DNA of 64,000 nucleotides from Tectiglobus sp965247245 (GTDB taxonomy: Bacteria > Pseudomonadota > Alphaproteobacteria > Rhizobiales > Hyphomicrobiaceae): positions 868,001 to 932,000 of the forward strand of contig CBDFGV010000003.1 of NCBI GenBank assembly GCA_965247245.1, written 5' to 3'. Position 1 is the stretch's first letter, and every line of letters begins with the position of its first letter. The translations under genes were made by a program, and so were the position numbers. Positions 1 to 8,880 of the stretch are shown here, one piece after another. The notes below the pieces were generated by a model. It was not told the DNA's origin and ran no database searches. It saw only the letters and a list, made by a program, of their open reading frames with translations.

Positions 1-1
1 T

Positions 2-247
2 GCAGTGGGCGCTGGGTTGTTCGCAATCGATGCCATAGCGTCTTCGATCCTAATTGTCTCGGGCCTTGTGCTATTAGCCATTCGATATGGAGCAATACCA
101 ATCATAAACGAAGCACGTGATCAGTCATTGGCAGGAGACGCCGCTGCAAAGGTTCGCTTCGACACATGGCATCGCGCAACTGTTGTTCTCAATACAATCG
201 AAATGTTGTGCCTGGCCGTCGCGGCCTATCTGTTGCTGTCAGCGTAG
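2..247 (+). CDS. Partial small integral membrane protein (C-terminal part)
   Basis: The reading frame is open from the left edge of the window, so the true start lies upstream and only the last ~81 residues are present. A GTG at 5 could serve as a start but is probably internal. The segment has a hydrophobic helix near its start (ASSILIVSGLVLLAIRY), a short polar loop with an RFDTWHRATVVLN stretch, and a second helix that ends the protein (CLAVAAYLLL). The pattern of an RF...WH/LH...LN loop between helices resembles small DUF4149/TMEM205-like membrane proteins, but I cannot assign the family with confidence. No function is claimed. Confidence 0.55.
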   Translation, partial: AVGAGLFAIDAIASSILIVSGLVLLAIRYGAIPIINEARDQSLAGDAAAKVRFDTWHRATVVLNTIEMLCLAVAAYLLLSA

Positions 248-305
248 CCTAGATATGGGCGCGACCGTACGGTCGTAGCCTGCCACACAAACCAGGAACC
301 AAAGT

Positions 306-1259
306 TTGCGAGAGAGAATTGCCATTGTTGGCGCGGGCATGAGTGGGATGACGTGCGCCAGCACTCTATCAGATTCCGGTGGTAACGTAACTGTGTTCGA
401 CAAGGGCCGCGCCATAGGCGGACGCATGGCAACGCGTCATTCCGGCGATTGGTTATTCAATCATGGTGCGCCGAGTTTTCATGCTGATAAGCCAGCCTTT
501 CGCAATTTCATGGATCACCTCGTTGCGAAAGGCTCCGCGCGTTGCATCAATTATGACAGCGGTCTGTACGGCGGCAGTCCAAATATGAATGAACTCCTCA
601 AACCTCTAGCAGCAACCGTTGACATACGGCAGTCGGTTGAGATTGCCAAGGCAGAGAAGACGCAACAGGGATGGCAGTTAGCATCAAATAGGGGTGAGGT
701 CTTCCACGGGTTTGACACGCTCTTGATATGCATTCCCGCGCCGCAAGCCAAAAGCCTAGTTGCTGCCATCACAGAAGGCTGGGCTACACCACTTGAAAGC
801 GTGCGATATGATCCGTGCCTAACGATGTTACTGGGAACTGCGCCAGGTTATCCGGAGCTCGGCGATCGTTCATTCGAGGGGCAACAGGTACTGGACAAGC
901 AGATATCTCAAGCAGTCGAAAATCATGACAGCACCTCTACACGCCAGGCCTGGGTGGTTCATGCGGCTCTTGAGTGGAGTGCACAGAACATCAATCGCGA
1001 GCGCGAAGATATTGCTCGCGACATGCTCCACGAGTTTGCGCACGCTAATGACCTGCCGATCGTTGAACCTGCCTTCCTCAGGGGACATCGTTGGCGGTAT
1101 GCTAGAGTTAGTCAACCGCTCGGAAAACCGTGCTTATGGGATTCTGACATGAGGCTCGGATTAGCCGGCGACTGGTGTCTTGGCAGCGATGTCGAGCACG
1201 CGTTTACAAGCGGAACGACGTTGGCGAAGTGCGTCATGGACTCAGCAGCTGAAGGCTAG
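306..1259 (+). CDS. Renalase-like FAD-dependent amine oxidase family protein
   Basis: A 317-residue flavoprotein with an N-terminal Rossmann dinucleotide-binding motif (GAGMSG at residues 9-14), followed by the acidic FDKGRAIGGRMATR segment typical of renalase-like NAD(P)/FAD oxidoreductases. Near the C-terminus, LAGDWCLGSDVEHAFTSG is the second FAD-contacting motif of this family. Bacterial members are soluble and bind FAD; several oxidise aberrant dihydro forms of NAD(P)H, but the substrate here is not known. The start is TTG at 306, preceded at a suitable distance by AGGA within CCAGGAACC, and no ATG precedes the Rossmann motif. It stands alone, 58 bases after the partial membrane gene. 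Confidence 0.85.
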   Translation: MRERIAIVGAGMSGMTCASTLSDSGGNVTVFDKGRAIGGRMATRHSGDWLFNHGAPSFHADKPAFRNFMDHLVAKGSARCINYDSGLYGGSPNMNELLKPLAATVDIRQSVEIAKAEKTQQGWQLASNRGEVFHGFDTLLICIPAPQAKSLVAAITEGWATPLESVRYDPCLTMLLGTAPGYPELGDRSFEGQQVLDKQISQAVENHDSTSTRQAWVVHAALEWSAQNINREREDIARDMLHEFAHANDLPIVEPAFLRGHRWRYARVSQPLGKPCLWDSDMRLGLAGDWCLGSDVEHAFTSGTTLAKCVMDSAAEG

Positions 1260-1400
1260 CATCAGCATATGCGGCTGCCTGGGCCAGTCTGGCACGTCGT
1301 CGAAAGTTAGCGAAACATAACCGCCTAACAAAGTCCGCAGTCATGACAGCCGATCTGAATTGAGGGTGGCCCATACTGAACACTTTGCATAAGAGATCCT

Positions 1401-2402
1401 TCAGTGCGCACCAAATTTGGCTCGGTAGTCACTTGGTGGAATACCTAGATGCCGAAGAAAGGCCTGCCGTAACCGCTGCTCATCACCAAAGCCGCATCGG
1501 CTACTCACCAGCTTGAGCGATAAATCGCTCATTTGGAGCAAGCGTTTGGCCGCATCCAAACGTATCAATTCCACTGACCTGGCCGGCGAAACTCCAACAA
1601 CCGTCTTGTAGACACGCGAGAAATTCCGCCCACTCATCCCACACTGACGAGCAAGTGTTTCGACACTAAGGTCTTCATGGAGGTGATCCGCGATCCAATC
1701 ATGTAACTCACTAAACCTCCCGGACCCATCGCTATCCTGCGCCGTAAGCAGACTACTGAACTGAGATTGGCCCCCCGGACGTTTTAAGAAAACCACCAAG
1801 GACCTCGCAACTTCCATCGCCGCGGCATGGCCGTGGTCAGCCTCGACCATGGCTAGGGCCAGATCAACACCAGCCGATACACCGGCCGATGTCCAGATCT
1901 CTCCGTCCCGGACAAAAATTGGATCGTGGTCGACCATCACGGCAGGAAATGCCGCGCCCAAGGCATCGCAGGACTCCCAGTGTGTGACGGCACGTCTGCC
2001 ATCAAGCAATCCAGCTGCAGCCAATAGGAACGCTCCCGTGCAGATAGATCCAATGCGTCGGCATCGTGCTGACAGCCGTGAAAGCTTTGAAATCAGTATT
2101 TCATCGCGGGCTGCTTCCTTGGCTGCGCTGCCTCCGACAACCAATAGCGTGTCGATCTTTCTTCTCATGATCGTCGACAGCTTTGCAGTGGTGATGTCGA
2201 TACCCGTGTCAGTCGAGACGATGCCACCTGACTCAGATGCAACCACGGTCTCATAAAGCGGGTTCCCATTTGACTTGGATGAGGTGTCGGCGAACACCTG
2301 AAGAGGACCGGCTAGATCAAATAGTTTGATTCCGGGATAGACGATGAAAACGATAAGCGGTCGTATAGCTATTTCTCCGCTCCACGAATTGGCGTAATTC
2401 AA
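1401..2402 (-). CDS. GlxA-type AraC family regulator with DJ-1/PfpI sensor domain
   Basis: A 333-residue transcription factor. Residues ~14-190 form a DJ-1/PfpI class I amidotransferase-like domain with the nucleophile-elbow cysteine at C121 (SICTGAF); residues ~225-330 form the AraC/XylS double helix-turn-helix (LARQCGMSGRNFSRVYK, then SRCGFGDEQRLRQAF). This architecture is that of GlxA-family regulators, where the DJ-1-like part is thought to sense a ligand rather than act as an enzyme. The reading frame opens with TTG at 2402 and shows no good ribosome site, so the exact start is uncertain. It is divergent from the small Cys-rich gene at 2472 across 69 bases, and that gene is the most obvious target. 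Confidence 0.88.
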   Translation of the reverse strand: MNYANSWSGEIAIRPLIVFIVYPGIKLFDLAGPLQVFADTSSKSNGNPLYETVVASESGGIVSTDTGIDITTAKLSTIMRRKIDTLLVVGGSAAKEAARDEILISKLSRLSARCRRIGSICTGAFLLAAAGLLDGRRAVTHWESCDALGAAFPAVMVDHDPIFVRDGEIWTSAGVSAGVDLALAMVEADHGHAAAMEVARSLVVFLKRPGGQSQFSSLLTAQDSDGSGRFSELHDWIADHLHEDLSVETLARQCGMSGRNFSRVYKTVVGVSPARSVELIRLDAAKRLLQMSDLSLKLVSSRCGFGDEQRLRQAFLRHLGIPPSDYRAKFGAH

Positions 2403-2471
2403 AGGATAAATGTCATTTATGCCATCGCAACAGTTCGTACAATAGCGTCATTGTTTCAATAGGAGCTGACG

Positions 2472-2660
2472 ATGAAAACTCTGAATATCGCAGACTGCAT
2501 CAATGACATTTGTCCGTGGTCAGGCAACTCCGTATCCGCTGACTCGCTTACAACCTACCGCGGTGCTGTTGTTGGATTCTGCAATCAAGGTTGCCGTGAC
2601 AGGTTTGAGAAAGCAGTGAGTGCATTCGAAGCAAGTCTCAAAGAGCGCGCGGCCAGTTAA
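2472..2660 (+). CDS. 62-residue Cys-rich YHS/TRASH-like protein
   Basis: A short protein with a clear ribosome site (AGGAG, 6 bases before the ATG). It has four cysteines: C9, C14 in CPWSG, and C37/C41 in FCNQGC, followed by RDRFEKAVSAFEA. A CPxSG turn, a GxVVGFC strand and an amphipathic C-terminal helix resemble the YHS/TRASH fold, a small treble-clef-like domain often involved in metal binding. I infer metal binding from the cysteine layout only; no enzyme activity should be assigned. It is divergent from the GlxA-type regulator 69 bases away, and the two may form a regulator-target pair. Confidence 0.8.
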   Translation: MKTLNIADCINDICPWSGNSVSADSLTTYRGAVVGFCNQGCRDRFEKAVSAFEASLKERAAS

Positions 2661-3140
2661 GTTGCAACCAGCAGCACATTCCCTTTCAAACCGTGCTGCT
2701 GTTGCCCGGATCGCGTTCGCTACTCACACTCGTACTAACTGAGTTGATGCATGAGTAGGTCACGCAACACCACGTCGGTTGCCGGCCTTGGGGCAGCGGA
2801 CGCGATCCACCAAGTAGCTGAGGATTGGCAGCTTTGTTTTGCGCTGCTCAATGCACCAAACACGCGACTAGGCCGCCCGCAACACAATACGATTTCGGAG
2901 ACCAACATCAGGAGCATTCGATTCAGTGTTGGTTTCTGCGCGGCCCGAATGTTATTGCCGCCACAACAATGGAGGTCAGATATCATCATTGCATAGTATT
3001 GACACGCTGCACCGTGATAAGGGGAAGTGCCCGGCTCGGCGGCGTGAAGCATGCTTGATCCACTTGGCATTGGTCTCGCCGTATTCGGCGGTGGGTACCT
3101 GGTTCAGGTATGCGGTATGCTTGATAAATTTGAATGAAAC
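2661..3140. other. Intergenic stretch without a supported gene
   Basis: About 480 bases between the Cys-rich mini-protein and the next membrane protein. Several short open frames run through it on both strands, but none has a convincing ribosome site, a recognisable motif or coding-like composition. The last ~90 bases should hold the promoter of the gene at 3141, but I cannot point to a clear -35/-10 pair. Confidence 0.5.
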
Positions 3141-3665
3141 ATGCCCATGATCGATACAGCCAAAACGATCGAAGTGCGGGGAGCGCCGATGGCCCTGGTC
3201 GGGTTTCTCGTGCTAGGCCTCATCATGACGGGGGCTTCTCTGCTGTTAGTTTTGCCCATGTTTACCGGGCAAGCAGACGGTGACCTTGCGCAATTTGTCG
3301 GACTTATTGGGACACTATTTTTTGGCGCTTGTACCACGGCCATCCTGTATCGCTTGCTGACATCATTTAAAGCACTACTTGTCATATCGCCTTACGGAAT
3401 ACGTGATACGCGCGTCGCGGCCGAGTTCATCCCGTGGTCAGCGATCCGGGGTATCTCGACATGGGAAATGCAGGGACAGAAGGTTATGATCCTTGAAGTT
3501 GATCCCGTTGTTGAAGCAGGGCTGTCATTGACACGGATTGCGAGATGGTCACGCGGTCCAAATAGGTCACTTGGAGCCGATGGACTGGCAGTTTCCGCCC
3601 AAGGTCTGAAGATCTCATTTGATGATCTTTTGAAAACTGCAGTCGCATATGCTGAGGCCCACTAG
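3141..3665 (+). CDS. STM3941-like two-helix membrane protein
   Basis: A 174-residue protein with two N-terminal transmembrane helices (roughly residues 18-40 and 52-70), followed by a cytosolic beta-rich domain. That domain contains ISPYGIRDTR, IPWSAIRGI and ARWSRGPN. The layout (two helices, then a PH-like domain that starts with 'I..yGI.d......i.W..I..i') matches the uncharacterised STM3941 family. No enzyme motif is visible. ATGs at 3141 and 3147 are both possible starts. The neighbours give no functional hint, since the next gene is convergent. Confidence 0.75.
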   Translation: MPMIDTAKTIEVRGAPMALVGFLVLGLIMTGASLLLVLPMFTGQADGDLAQFVGLIGTLFFGACTTAILYRLLTSFKALLVISPYGIRDTRVAAEFIPWSAIRGISTWEMQGQKVMILEVDPVVEAGLSLTRIARWSRGPNRSLGADGLAVSAQGLKISFDDLLKTAVAYAEAH

Positions 3666-3823
3666 ATGAAACAAGACAACAGCTGGTGCCCTCCTACTTG
3701 CGCTGATCCATTGCACTCCCTCTAGCGTCCTTGCCATCATCTCAATGCTAAATGGAAACCTGCCTAGCCTTCCCTCCGTGCACCGACCGTCATCGCAGTC
3801 CAAAACGAACCACAGCCAACCGA

Positions 3824-4963
3824 CTATCCTGTTTGTGGTTCGAGGATCTGCCGGATCACCAATCCGTCGGACAGTTTGTCGAACGCCTCGTTCAACTCTT
3901 CGAAGCCAACCGAACGGTTGATCAGCTTGTCGACCGGAAGCCGCCCCTGGCGATAGAGTTCGATAAAGCGGGGGATATCCCGAACGGGTACGCAGCTACC
4001 CATGTAGGAGCCGCGAATGGACTTCTCGGAGTTGACGATATCCGCGGGATTGAATTTGAACTCGCTGTTATTGGGCGCTAGGCCAGCAATTATTACTTCA
4101 CCGCCCACACTCAGCGATTTATAGCAGGTCTCGGTTCCGGCAACTGTACCTGAGAACTCGAACGCATAATCGACCCCGCCACCGGTGATATCCATGATCT
4201 GTTCGATATGGTTCTCGTCTTTTGCGTTGACAGTGTGAGTCGCACCAAGCTGCCGGGCGAGGCCGAGCTTGTCGTCGCTAATGTCGATTGCGATGATCTT
4301 CTCCGCACCAGCAACCTTTGCACCGAGCAAGCCATTCAGACCGACACCACCCAGTCCAACAACGGCGACAGTATCACCGACGCGAATACGGGCGGTGTTC
4401 ATGACAGCACCGACCCCGGTCATAACGGCACAACCAAAAATCGCAGCATCAGCCAATGGCAAATCCTTATCCACCTTGACGGCCGAGCCCCGATCAACCA
4501 CGGCGTACTCGGCAAAGCATGACACACCCGAATGATGCGCGATCTCGATTCCTGCGGCATCCTTCAGTCGGCTACCGCCACCCATAAGATGTCCCTTCGC
4601 ACGCGCAACGGCATGGGTTTCACAAAGTTGCGTTCGCCCTCCAAGACAGTTCACACAGCGCCCGCAGGAGGCAGAGAATTGGAAGATGACGGGGTCGCCG
4701 GGTTTTATGTCCCGTACTCCGGGTCCAACTTCCACAACTTCACCGGAGCCTTCATGGCCAATCACGACGGGTAGCGGTCGTGACCGGCTACCATTGATCA
4801 TTGAGAGGTCTGAATGGCATAGTCCACCACCAACGATGCGGACAAGCAGTTCGCCATCCTGCGGTGGGTCGAGTTCCACCTCTTCAATCTGAATTGGCTG
4901 AGACGCAGCATAAGGGCGTTTGGCGCCTATTTCTCGCAGGACTGCGGCTTTCATTTTCATCAT
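3824..4963 (-). CDS. Zinc-dependent alcohol dehydrogenase (MDR family)
   Basis: A 379-residue medium-chain dehydrogenase that should oxidise an alcohol or reduce an aldehyde with NAD(P). The catalytic zinc site is visible: C49 in GGLCHSD, H70-E71 in GHEGSG, and a third cysteine in FGCAVMTG. The structural zinc cysteines are C100, C103, C106 and C114. The Rossmann motif VGLGGVGLNG is followed by IIAIDISDDK; the acidic residue at the end of strand 2 favours NAD. A strong GGAGG lies just upstream of tandem starts at 4963 and 4960. It sits 64 bases downstream of the GMC oxidoreductase on the same strand, so the two probably share a transcript and may process the same alcohol. Confidence 0.92.
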   Translation of the reverse strand: MMKMKAAVLREIGAKRPYAASQPIQIEEVELDPPQDGELLVRIVGGGLCHSDLSMINGSRSRPLPVVIGHEGSGEVVEVGPGVRDIKPGDPVIFQFSASCGRCVNCLGGRTQLCETHAVARAKGHLMGGGSRLKDAAGIEIAHHSGVSCFAEYAVVDRGSAVKVDKDLPLADAAIFGCAVMTGVGAVMNTARIRVGDTVAVVGLGGVGLNGLLGAKVAGAEKIIAIDISDDKLGLARQLGATHTVNAKDENHIEQIMDITGGGVDYAFEFSGTVAGTETCYKSLSVGGEVIIAGLAPNNSEFKFNPADIVNSEKSIRGSYMGSCVPVRDIPRFIELYRQGRLPVDKLINRSVGFEELNEAFDKLSDGLVIRQILEPQTG

Positions 4964-5027
4964 TGTTCCTCCGGCACATCACTATCGGTTTCTTTGCATA
5001 ACTTTTGAAGCATCGTTTTCAGCGCAA

Positions 5028-6683
5028 TCAACGCGCGTCTTGGCGGATCATGTCAGCTGCTTTTTCTCCAATCATAATCGAAGGCGCGTTGGTATTTCCG
5101 GTTGTGATCTGTGGCATGATCGAAGCATCTGCGACACGTAGGTTCGATACACCGTTGACCCGCAACCTTGGATCAACCACAGCCTCTGGATCAGAACCCA
5201 TGCGACACGTACCAACGGGATGATAATTTGCAATGCCGCGTTCGCGCAGATCGGCCAGGATCTCTTCATCGGTGTTGATGCCTGACCCCGGCAATATTTC
5301 TTTATCAATGAACTTGGCCAGAGACCGTTGCGCACCAATTCGTCGGCCGATACGCATTGCCTCTATCATGGCCCGTCGCTCGTACTCAGTGCTGAGGAAA
5401 TTCATCTTGATCAACGGCGGTTGGTTTGCACGAGGGCCGACAATGGACACTGATCCACGACTCTCCGAGCGCAAATGTACGAGACTAAATGCAAATGCTG
5501 AGAATGGATGCGGAAGAATCCCAGACTCATTCCGTCCAGCAGAGCTGTAGAGAAGAAGATTGATCTGCAGGTCGGGGAAATCCAAGCTTGCGTCAGTGCG
5601 CGTAAAGACACCGGCGCAGACGCCTGAAGTCGCAAGAAGGCCCCGACCTGTTAGTGCGTAGTGCAAGCCTGCTTGAAAACGTTTGAACGGACTGCGTGCC
5701 AGATCGTTGAGTGTAACGGGGCAATCACCAGCACACTTGTAGGTCAAGTGTACATTGAAGTGATCATGGAGATTCTTCCCAACCGAGTTGCGCGCGACGT
5801 GTACTTGCACGCCAGCTTTCTGCAGCACGTCTCCTGGGCCGATGCCAGATAGTTGCAGGAGCTGAGGCGATCCGAAAACACCGCCGGCGACAATGATCTC
5901 GGCGTCAGCATAGGCCGTTCGCTGCTTGCCCCGACACGCATAGACCACTCCGATAGCGCGTCCTCCGTCAATGAGAACACGCTCTGCCAGTGCCTCGGTT
6001 TCAATCTTTAAGTTTGAGCGACGCCGGACCTTTGCATCTAAGAATGCCCGTGCGGCACTTGCCCGCCGGCCGTTCTCATCGATTGTAAATTGATAGAAAC
6101 CGGTGCCTTCCTGCTCAGCTCCATTGAAGTCATCGTTCGCTGGGATTCCAGCTTCAGTTGCCGCGGCAATGCATGCGCGAGACAAAGCGAATGGTTCAAC
6201 GACGTCGGATACATGGAGCGGCCCGTCGCCACCGTGAAGCGCGTCACCGCCACGAGACTGGCGTTCAGACCTCTTGAAGTACGGGAGAATAGACTGCCAA
6301 TCCCAGCCGGAACACCCGCGCTGTTGCCATCCGTCGTAGTCCGCAGGGTTGCCTCGAATATAGACCATTCCGTTGATGGAGCTCGTTCCGCCGAGAACCT
6401 TACCGCGTGGCTGATAGATCCGGCGGTCGTTAAGGGCGGCGATCGGCTCCGTCTCGAAGCACCAATTGACGGAAGGGTTCGTGAAGAGTTTGGTCACTCC
6501 AACGGGTACTTGAATCCAAGGATTGCGATCTGGCGGCCCCGCCTCAAGCAGCAAAACGCGAAATCGGCCGCAAGCACTTAGCCTGGAGGCCAAAACGGAG
6601 CCGGCTGAACCCGCGCCCGCAATGACATAGTCAAACCGCTCGGATGAAGCGTCAGTCGTCAGTTTGTCGTGTCCATTCGCCAT
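5028..6683 (-). CDS. GMC-family FAD oxidoreductase (choline dehydrogenase-like)
   Basis: A 551-residue flavoenzyme of the glucose-methanol-choline family, which oxidises alcohols to aldehydes. FAD-binding GAGSAG lies at residues 23-28 and ends in an acidic strand (LLLEAG). The GMC signature (GKVLGGTSSINGMVYIRG) follows, and the catalytic His is H488 in NYHPVGTCRMG, with the partner Asn in the TTGNTNAPS segment (N530/N532). Length and motifs are complete. Choline-dehydrogenase-like sequences in bacteria act on many alcohols, so the substrate is open; the adjacent zinc alcohol dehydrogenase suggests a shared alcohol/aldehyde pathway. No strong ribosome site precedes the ATG at 6683. Confidence 0.92.
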   Translation of the reverse strand: MANGHDKLTTDASSERFDYVIAGAGSAGSVLASRLSACGRFRVLLLEAGPPDRNPWIQVPVGVTKLFTNPSVNWCFETEPIAALNDRRIYQPRGKVLGGTSSINGMVYIRGNPADYDGWQQRGCSGWDWQSILPYFKRSERQSRGGDALHGGDGPLHVSDVVEPFALSRACIAAATEAGIPANDDFNGAEQEGTGFYQFTIDENGRRASAARAFLDAKVRRRSNLKIETEALAERVLIDGGRAIGVVYACRGKQRTAYADAEIIVAGGVFGSPQLLQLSGIGPGDVLQKAGVQVHVARNSVGKNLHDHFNVHLTYKCAGDCPVTLNDLARSPFKRFQAGLHYALTGRGLLATSGVCAGVFTRTDASLDFPDLQINLLLYSSAGRNESGILPHPFSAFAFSLVHLRSESRGSVSIVGPRANQPPLIKMNFLSTEYERRAMIEAMRIGRRIGAQRSLAKFIDKEILPGSGINTDEEILADLRERGIANYHPVGTCRMGSDPEAVVDPRLRVNGVSNLRVADASIMPQITTGNTNAPSIMIGEKAADMIRQDAR

Positions 6684-7173
6684 CGTTTATAGGAAGCATT
6701 GATCAAGGAGAGCTTGTGATCGATGCTATTGCAGCTGCGCACAATACCCGAGTGCTTCCGTAGTGACACAACGCGAGCCAACGGCCAAGGCCGATGCGAG
6801 ATACTCAATTGCGAAAACAAATAGCTGATCGAGCGCAGGCACCACCAAGCTACACACACTTGGTTTGCGCGCACGTCACTACGTCAATGCTCTCCATTAA
6901 CGATCCCCTACTATTGCAGCGCCGACAGTCAAGAAGATCCGAGCTAGTCGGTCGAGATGCTCCGTCAAGCTAACAGTTTTTGGTGCCCTCGCTGTCGCAA
7001 GCTGCAAAGGCTTCTTCCATCCCATGCCGGACAACAACTGCAGTCCCTGGCCTTTTCATCTCCATTCCGTTCACAACCAGCTTGTAATTCTATATGTCTA
7101 GTTTTATAGAATCATTGTTGCCTTCTAACTTTCCCGAACGAGATCTGATCACTTTGCTTGAGGGAATGCGCAT
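6684..7173. other. Intergenic regulatory region between GMC and VOC genes
   Basis: About 490 bases between divergent genes (GMC oxidoreductase to the left, VOC protein to the right). I see no supported coding frame. The region must hold both promoters. Its only clear structure is the inverted repeat at 7087-7112. Confidence 0.55.
7087..7112. promoter_or_regulatory. Inverted repeat, possible operator
   Basis: A perfect 8-base inverted repeat (ATTCTATA and TATAGAAT) with a 10-base spacer, 61 bases upstream of the VOC gene in an AT-rich stretch. The half-site spacing of about 18 bases centre to centre is unusual for a simple two-turn operator, but the arrangement is compatible with a dimeric regulator. 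No regulator gene adjoins it, so its role is inferred only from symmetry and position. Confidence 0.35.
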
Positions 7174-7647
7174 ATGGATTTTGAGACTACATCAGCAGAT
7201 GAGTTTGGACGATCGCTTGCTGGTCTTGGACTGAACCTGGTCGTTCGCGATGTGCGCCGATTGGCCGGTTTTCTCACAGACGTGTTCGAGATGAAGGCCC
7301 ACAGGCTGAGCGCAGACTTTGCAATCATGACCTACGGAGCCAGCATCTTTCAACTGCACGCAGACCACACCTATCACAGCCATCCTCTGCCATCTTTAAT
7401 GCCAGAGTCAGGTGCACGCGGCGGTGGAGTTGAAATTCGGCTTTACGAGACAGATCCCGATGTTGCCATCAAGCGAGCCCGCTCTCATGCCCACGAAGCT
7501 GCGGTCCTCAAAGAACCAGAAAACCACATGCACGGGCTGCGGGAATGTTTGATTTTATGTGAGAATGGGTATGCATGGCTTCCGAGCCGTCGTCTCTCAG
7601 ATCAAGAAATGATTGCCCTTCGACATTCTCGCAATACTGCTAGCTAG
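7174..7647 (+). CDS. VOC-superfamily (glyoxalase/bleomycin-resistance fold) protein
   Basis: A 157-residue protein with one vicinal-oxygen-chelate unit. LGLNLVVRDVRRLAGFLTDVFEM forms the first beta-alpha-beta element, ADFAIMTYGASIFQLHAD the metal-side strands, and GVEIRLYETDPDVAIKRA the second module. The family covers dioxygenases, glyoxalase I-like isomerases and resistance proteins. Histidines that could bind a metal are present (LHADHTYHSH), but the exact ligand set cannot be settled by eye, so no substrate is claimed. It is transcribed alone and divergently from the GMC gene. Confidence 0.78.
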   Translation: MDFETTSADEFGRSLAGLGLNLVVRDVRRLAGFLTDVFEMKAHRLSADFAIMTYGASIFQLHADHTYHSHPLPSLMPESGARGGGVEIRLYETDPDVAIKRARSHAHEAAVLKEPENHMHGLRECLILCENGYAWLPSRRLSDQEMIALRHSRNTAS

Positions 7648-7771
7648 CGAAGACGATAAGATCAGAGTTGTATTCGGCTGTCGCATTCGGTTGCTATCGC
7701 TATCGGAGTGGCAAAGAAAAAGTTCCGTGATCAGACGCAAGGTTGCGCACCACTGTCTTTAGGCTTGTCAA

Positions 7772-7803
7772 CAGAAAGCCCGAGGCTCGACTGAACCTCG
7801 GGC
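7772..7803 (-). terminator. Intrinsic terminator of the EF-hand gene
   Basis: A perfect 8-base stem (GCCCGAGG at 7778-7785 and CCTCGGGC at 7796-7803) with a 10-base loop. On the minus strand it is followed by TTTCTGTT. It starts 38 bases after the stop codon of the EF-hand gene and is oriented to terminate it. Confidence 0.8.
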
Positions 7804-7841
7804 CATTGTTGTTAAGCGTCTACTAGAACGCTCAAGACAAG

Positions 7842-8090
7842 TTAGGCCTTCTGACAAGCCTCATACTCATCCAATTCGATTGAACCGTTGGCGTTCTTGT
7901 CGATGGCGCTGAACTTGGCCTTCAGCGCGTCATTGGCTTCATCGACAGTGATTTTGCCATCAGCATTTTTGTCGGCTTCTTCCCATTTCACCGAACATGG
8001 CTTTGCATCTTGGGCTGATGCGACCTGGTTGAAGCCGATCACGCCGGCCAACGCAAAGGCAAGGATCGTGAGCTTAGAGTGATTATTCAT
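7842..8090 (-). CDS. Secreted EF-hand calcium-binding protein
   Basis: An 82-residue exported protein with a signal peptide (hydrophobic residues ~7-20, likely cleavage after ASA at 26) and two EF-hand loops. Loop 1 runs D40-E51 (DKNADGKITVDE) and loop 2 runs D64-E75 (DKNANGSIELDE); both keep the acidic or polar ligands at positions 1, 3 and 5 and the Glu at position 12. It should bind two calcium ions in the periplasm. The ribosome site is strong (AAGGAG, 7 bases before the ATG) and the gene ends in an intrinsic terminator. The biological partner is unknown. The two remaining cysteines (C32 and C79) could form a disulphide. Confidence 0.9.
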   Translation of the reverse strand: MNNHSKLTILAFALAGVIGFNQVASAQDAKPCSVKWEEADKNADGKITVDEANDALKAKFSAIDKNANGSIELDEYEACQKA

Positions 8091-8324
8091 CTTTCTGCTC
8101 CTTCCAATGTCCGCCGAGGCGGACGGTTTATACCGTGCGTGTTTGCACGGCCTTGCAAGAGCCCCGGACCGCCACGTGGGTGGGGGTCAGACCTGATCTC
8201 AATGGATCAAATGGCCGGGCGATCCGGGGCATCCTGGGTAACTACGATTGCTCGTGGTCAGCCCAGACCCAACAGGCCATCAACCGTTGTCCGGCTATGG
8301 CTCATTACGGAGATGTTGCAATGA

Positions 8325-8507
8325 TCAGGATCGAGGTTCCGACTGTCGCAAGACGGTTCGATCGCGCAATTGCACCCGAGGTGGTTCGCTTTCCACAATT
8401 GCCGGGGATGCAACGCGCTCGTACGCGATGATCGCTCCCAATGATAAGGCAATTACCGTCGCCAAGGCGAATGATGCGGCGGCAACGGCCAAGTATACCT
8501 TGGACAT
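8325..8507 (-). CDS. 60-residue one-helix membrane protein
   Basis: A short protein with one N-terminal hydrophobic segment (residues ~5-27, VAAASFALATVIALSLGAII) and a charged tail (VESEPPRVQLRDRTVL). A canonical AGGAG lies 8 bases before the ATG, which is the main reason to accept it. No family is recognised. It could be a small inner-membrane protein or a weakly cleaved exported peptide. It is followed after ~230 bases by the EF-hand gene on the same strand, so co-transcription is possible but not shown. Confidence 0.6.
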   Translation of the reverse strand: MSKVYLAVAAASFALATVIALSLGAIIAYERVASPAIVESEPPRVQLRDRTVLRQSEPRS

Positions 8508-8880
8508 GATGTTGCTCCTGTTCGCTTCGCTTCAAACTCGGACAGCAATATTAATCGAACGCATTGCCGCCGAGACCCCAACAGCTAAGCCGGAGAAATG
8601 TGATTTAAAGACCAAATTCGATCACATGACATTTCAAAATAATTCACGGTCAACATTGCTCAAGCTGACAAAAATCGGGTGGGATATGCATCAAAAACAC
8701 CTAGGTCTCTGTTCCAAAGTGCTTGGTCTGATTGGCCGAACTTTCGCCAATCCGAAATCAGACGATGTGATAGAAGTGTTGCGTTGGTGCAATTCTACTC
8801 GGGTGTTGAATGCTGAAACAGATGTCGATTGCGGTGTTATTCTTCGAAGCGCCAATCTCTTCGCATAGCGATCTTGCAGT
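8508..8880. other. Intergenic stretch upstream of the symporter gene
   Basis: About 370 bases between divergent genes. An open frame runs across it on the plus strand (8248-8868), but it overlaps the better supported small membrane gene antisense and has no recognisable domain. The stretch around 8570-8700 is AT-rich and probably holds promoters, though no specific site stands out. Confidence 0.45.

Noticed and set aside
8248..8868. A 206-residue plus-strand open frame
   Set aside because: It has no recognisable domain and a mixed composition, and it overlaps antisense the small membrane gene at 8325-8507, which has a canonical AGGAG site.
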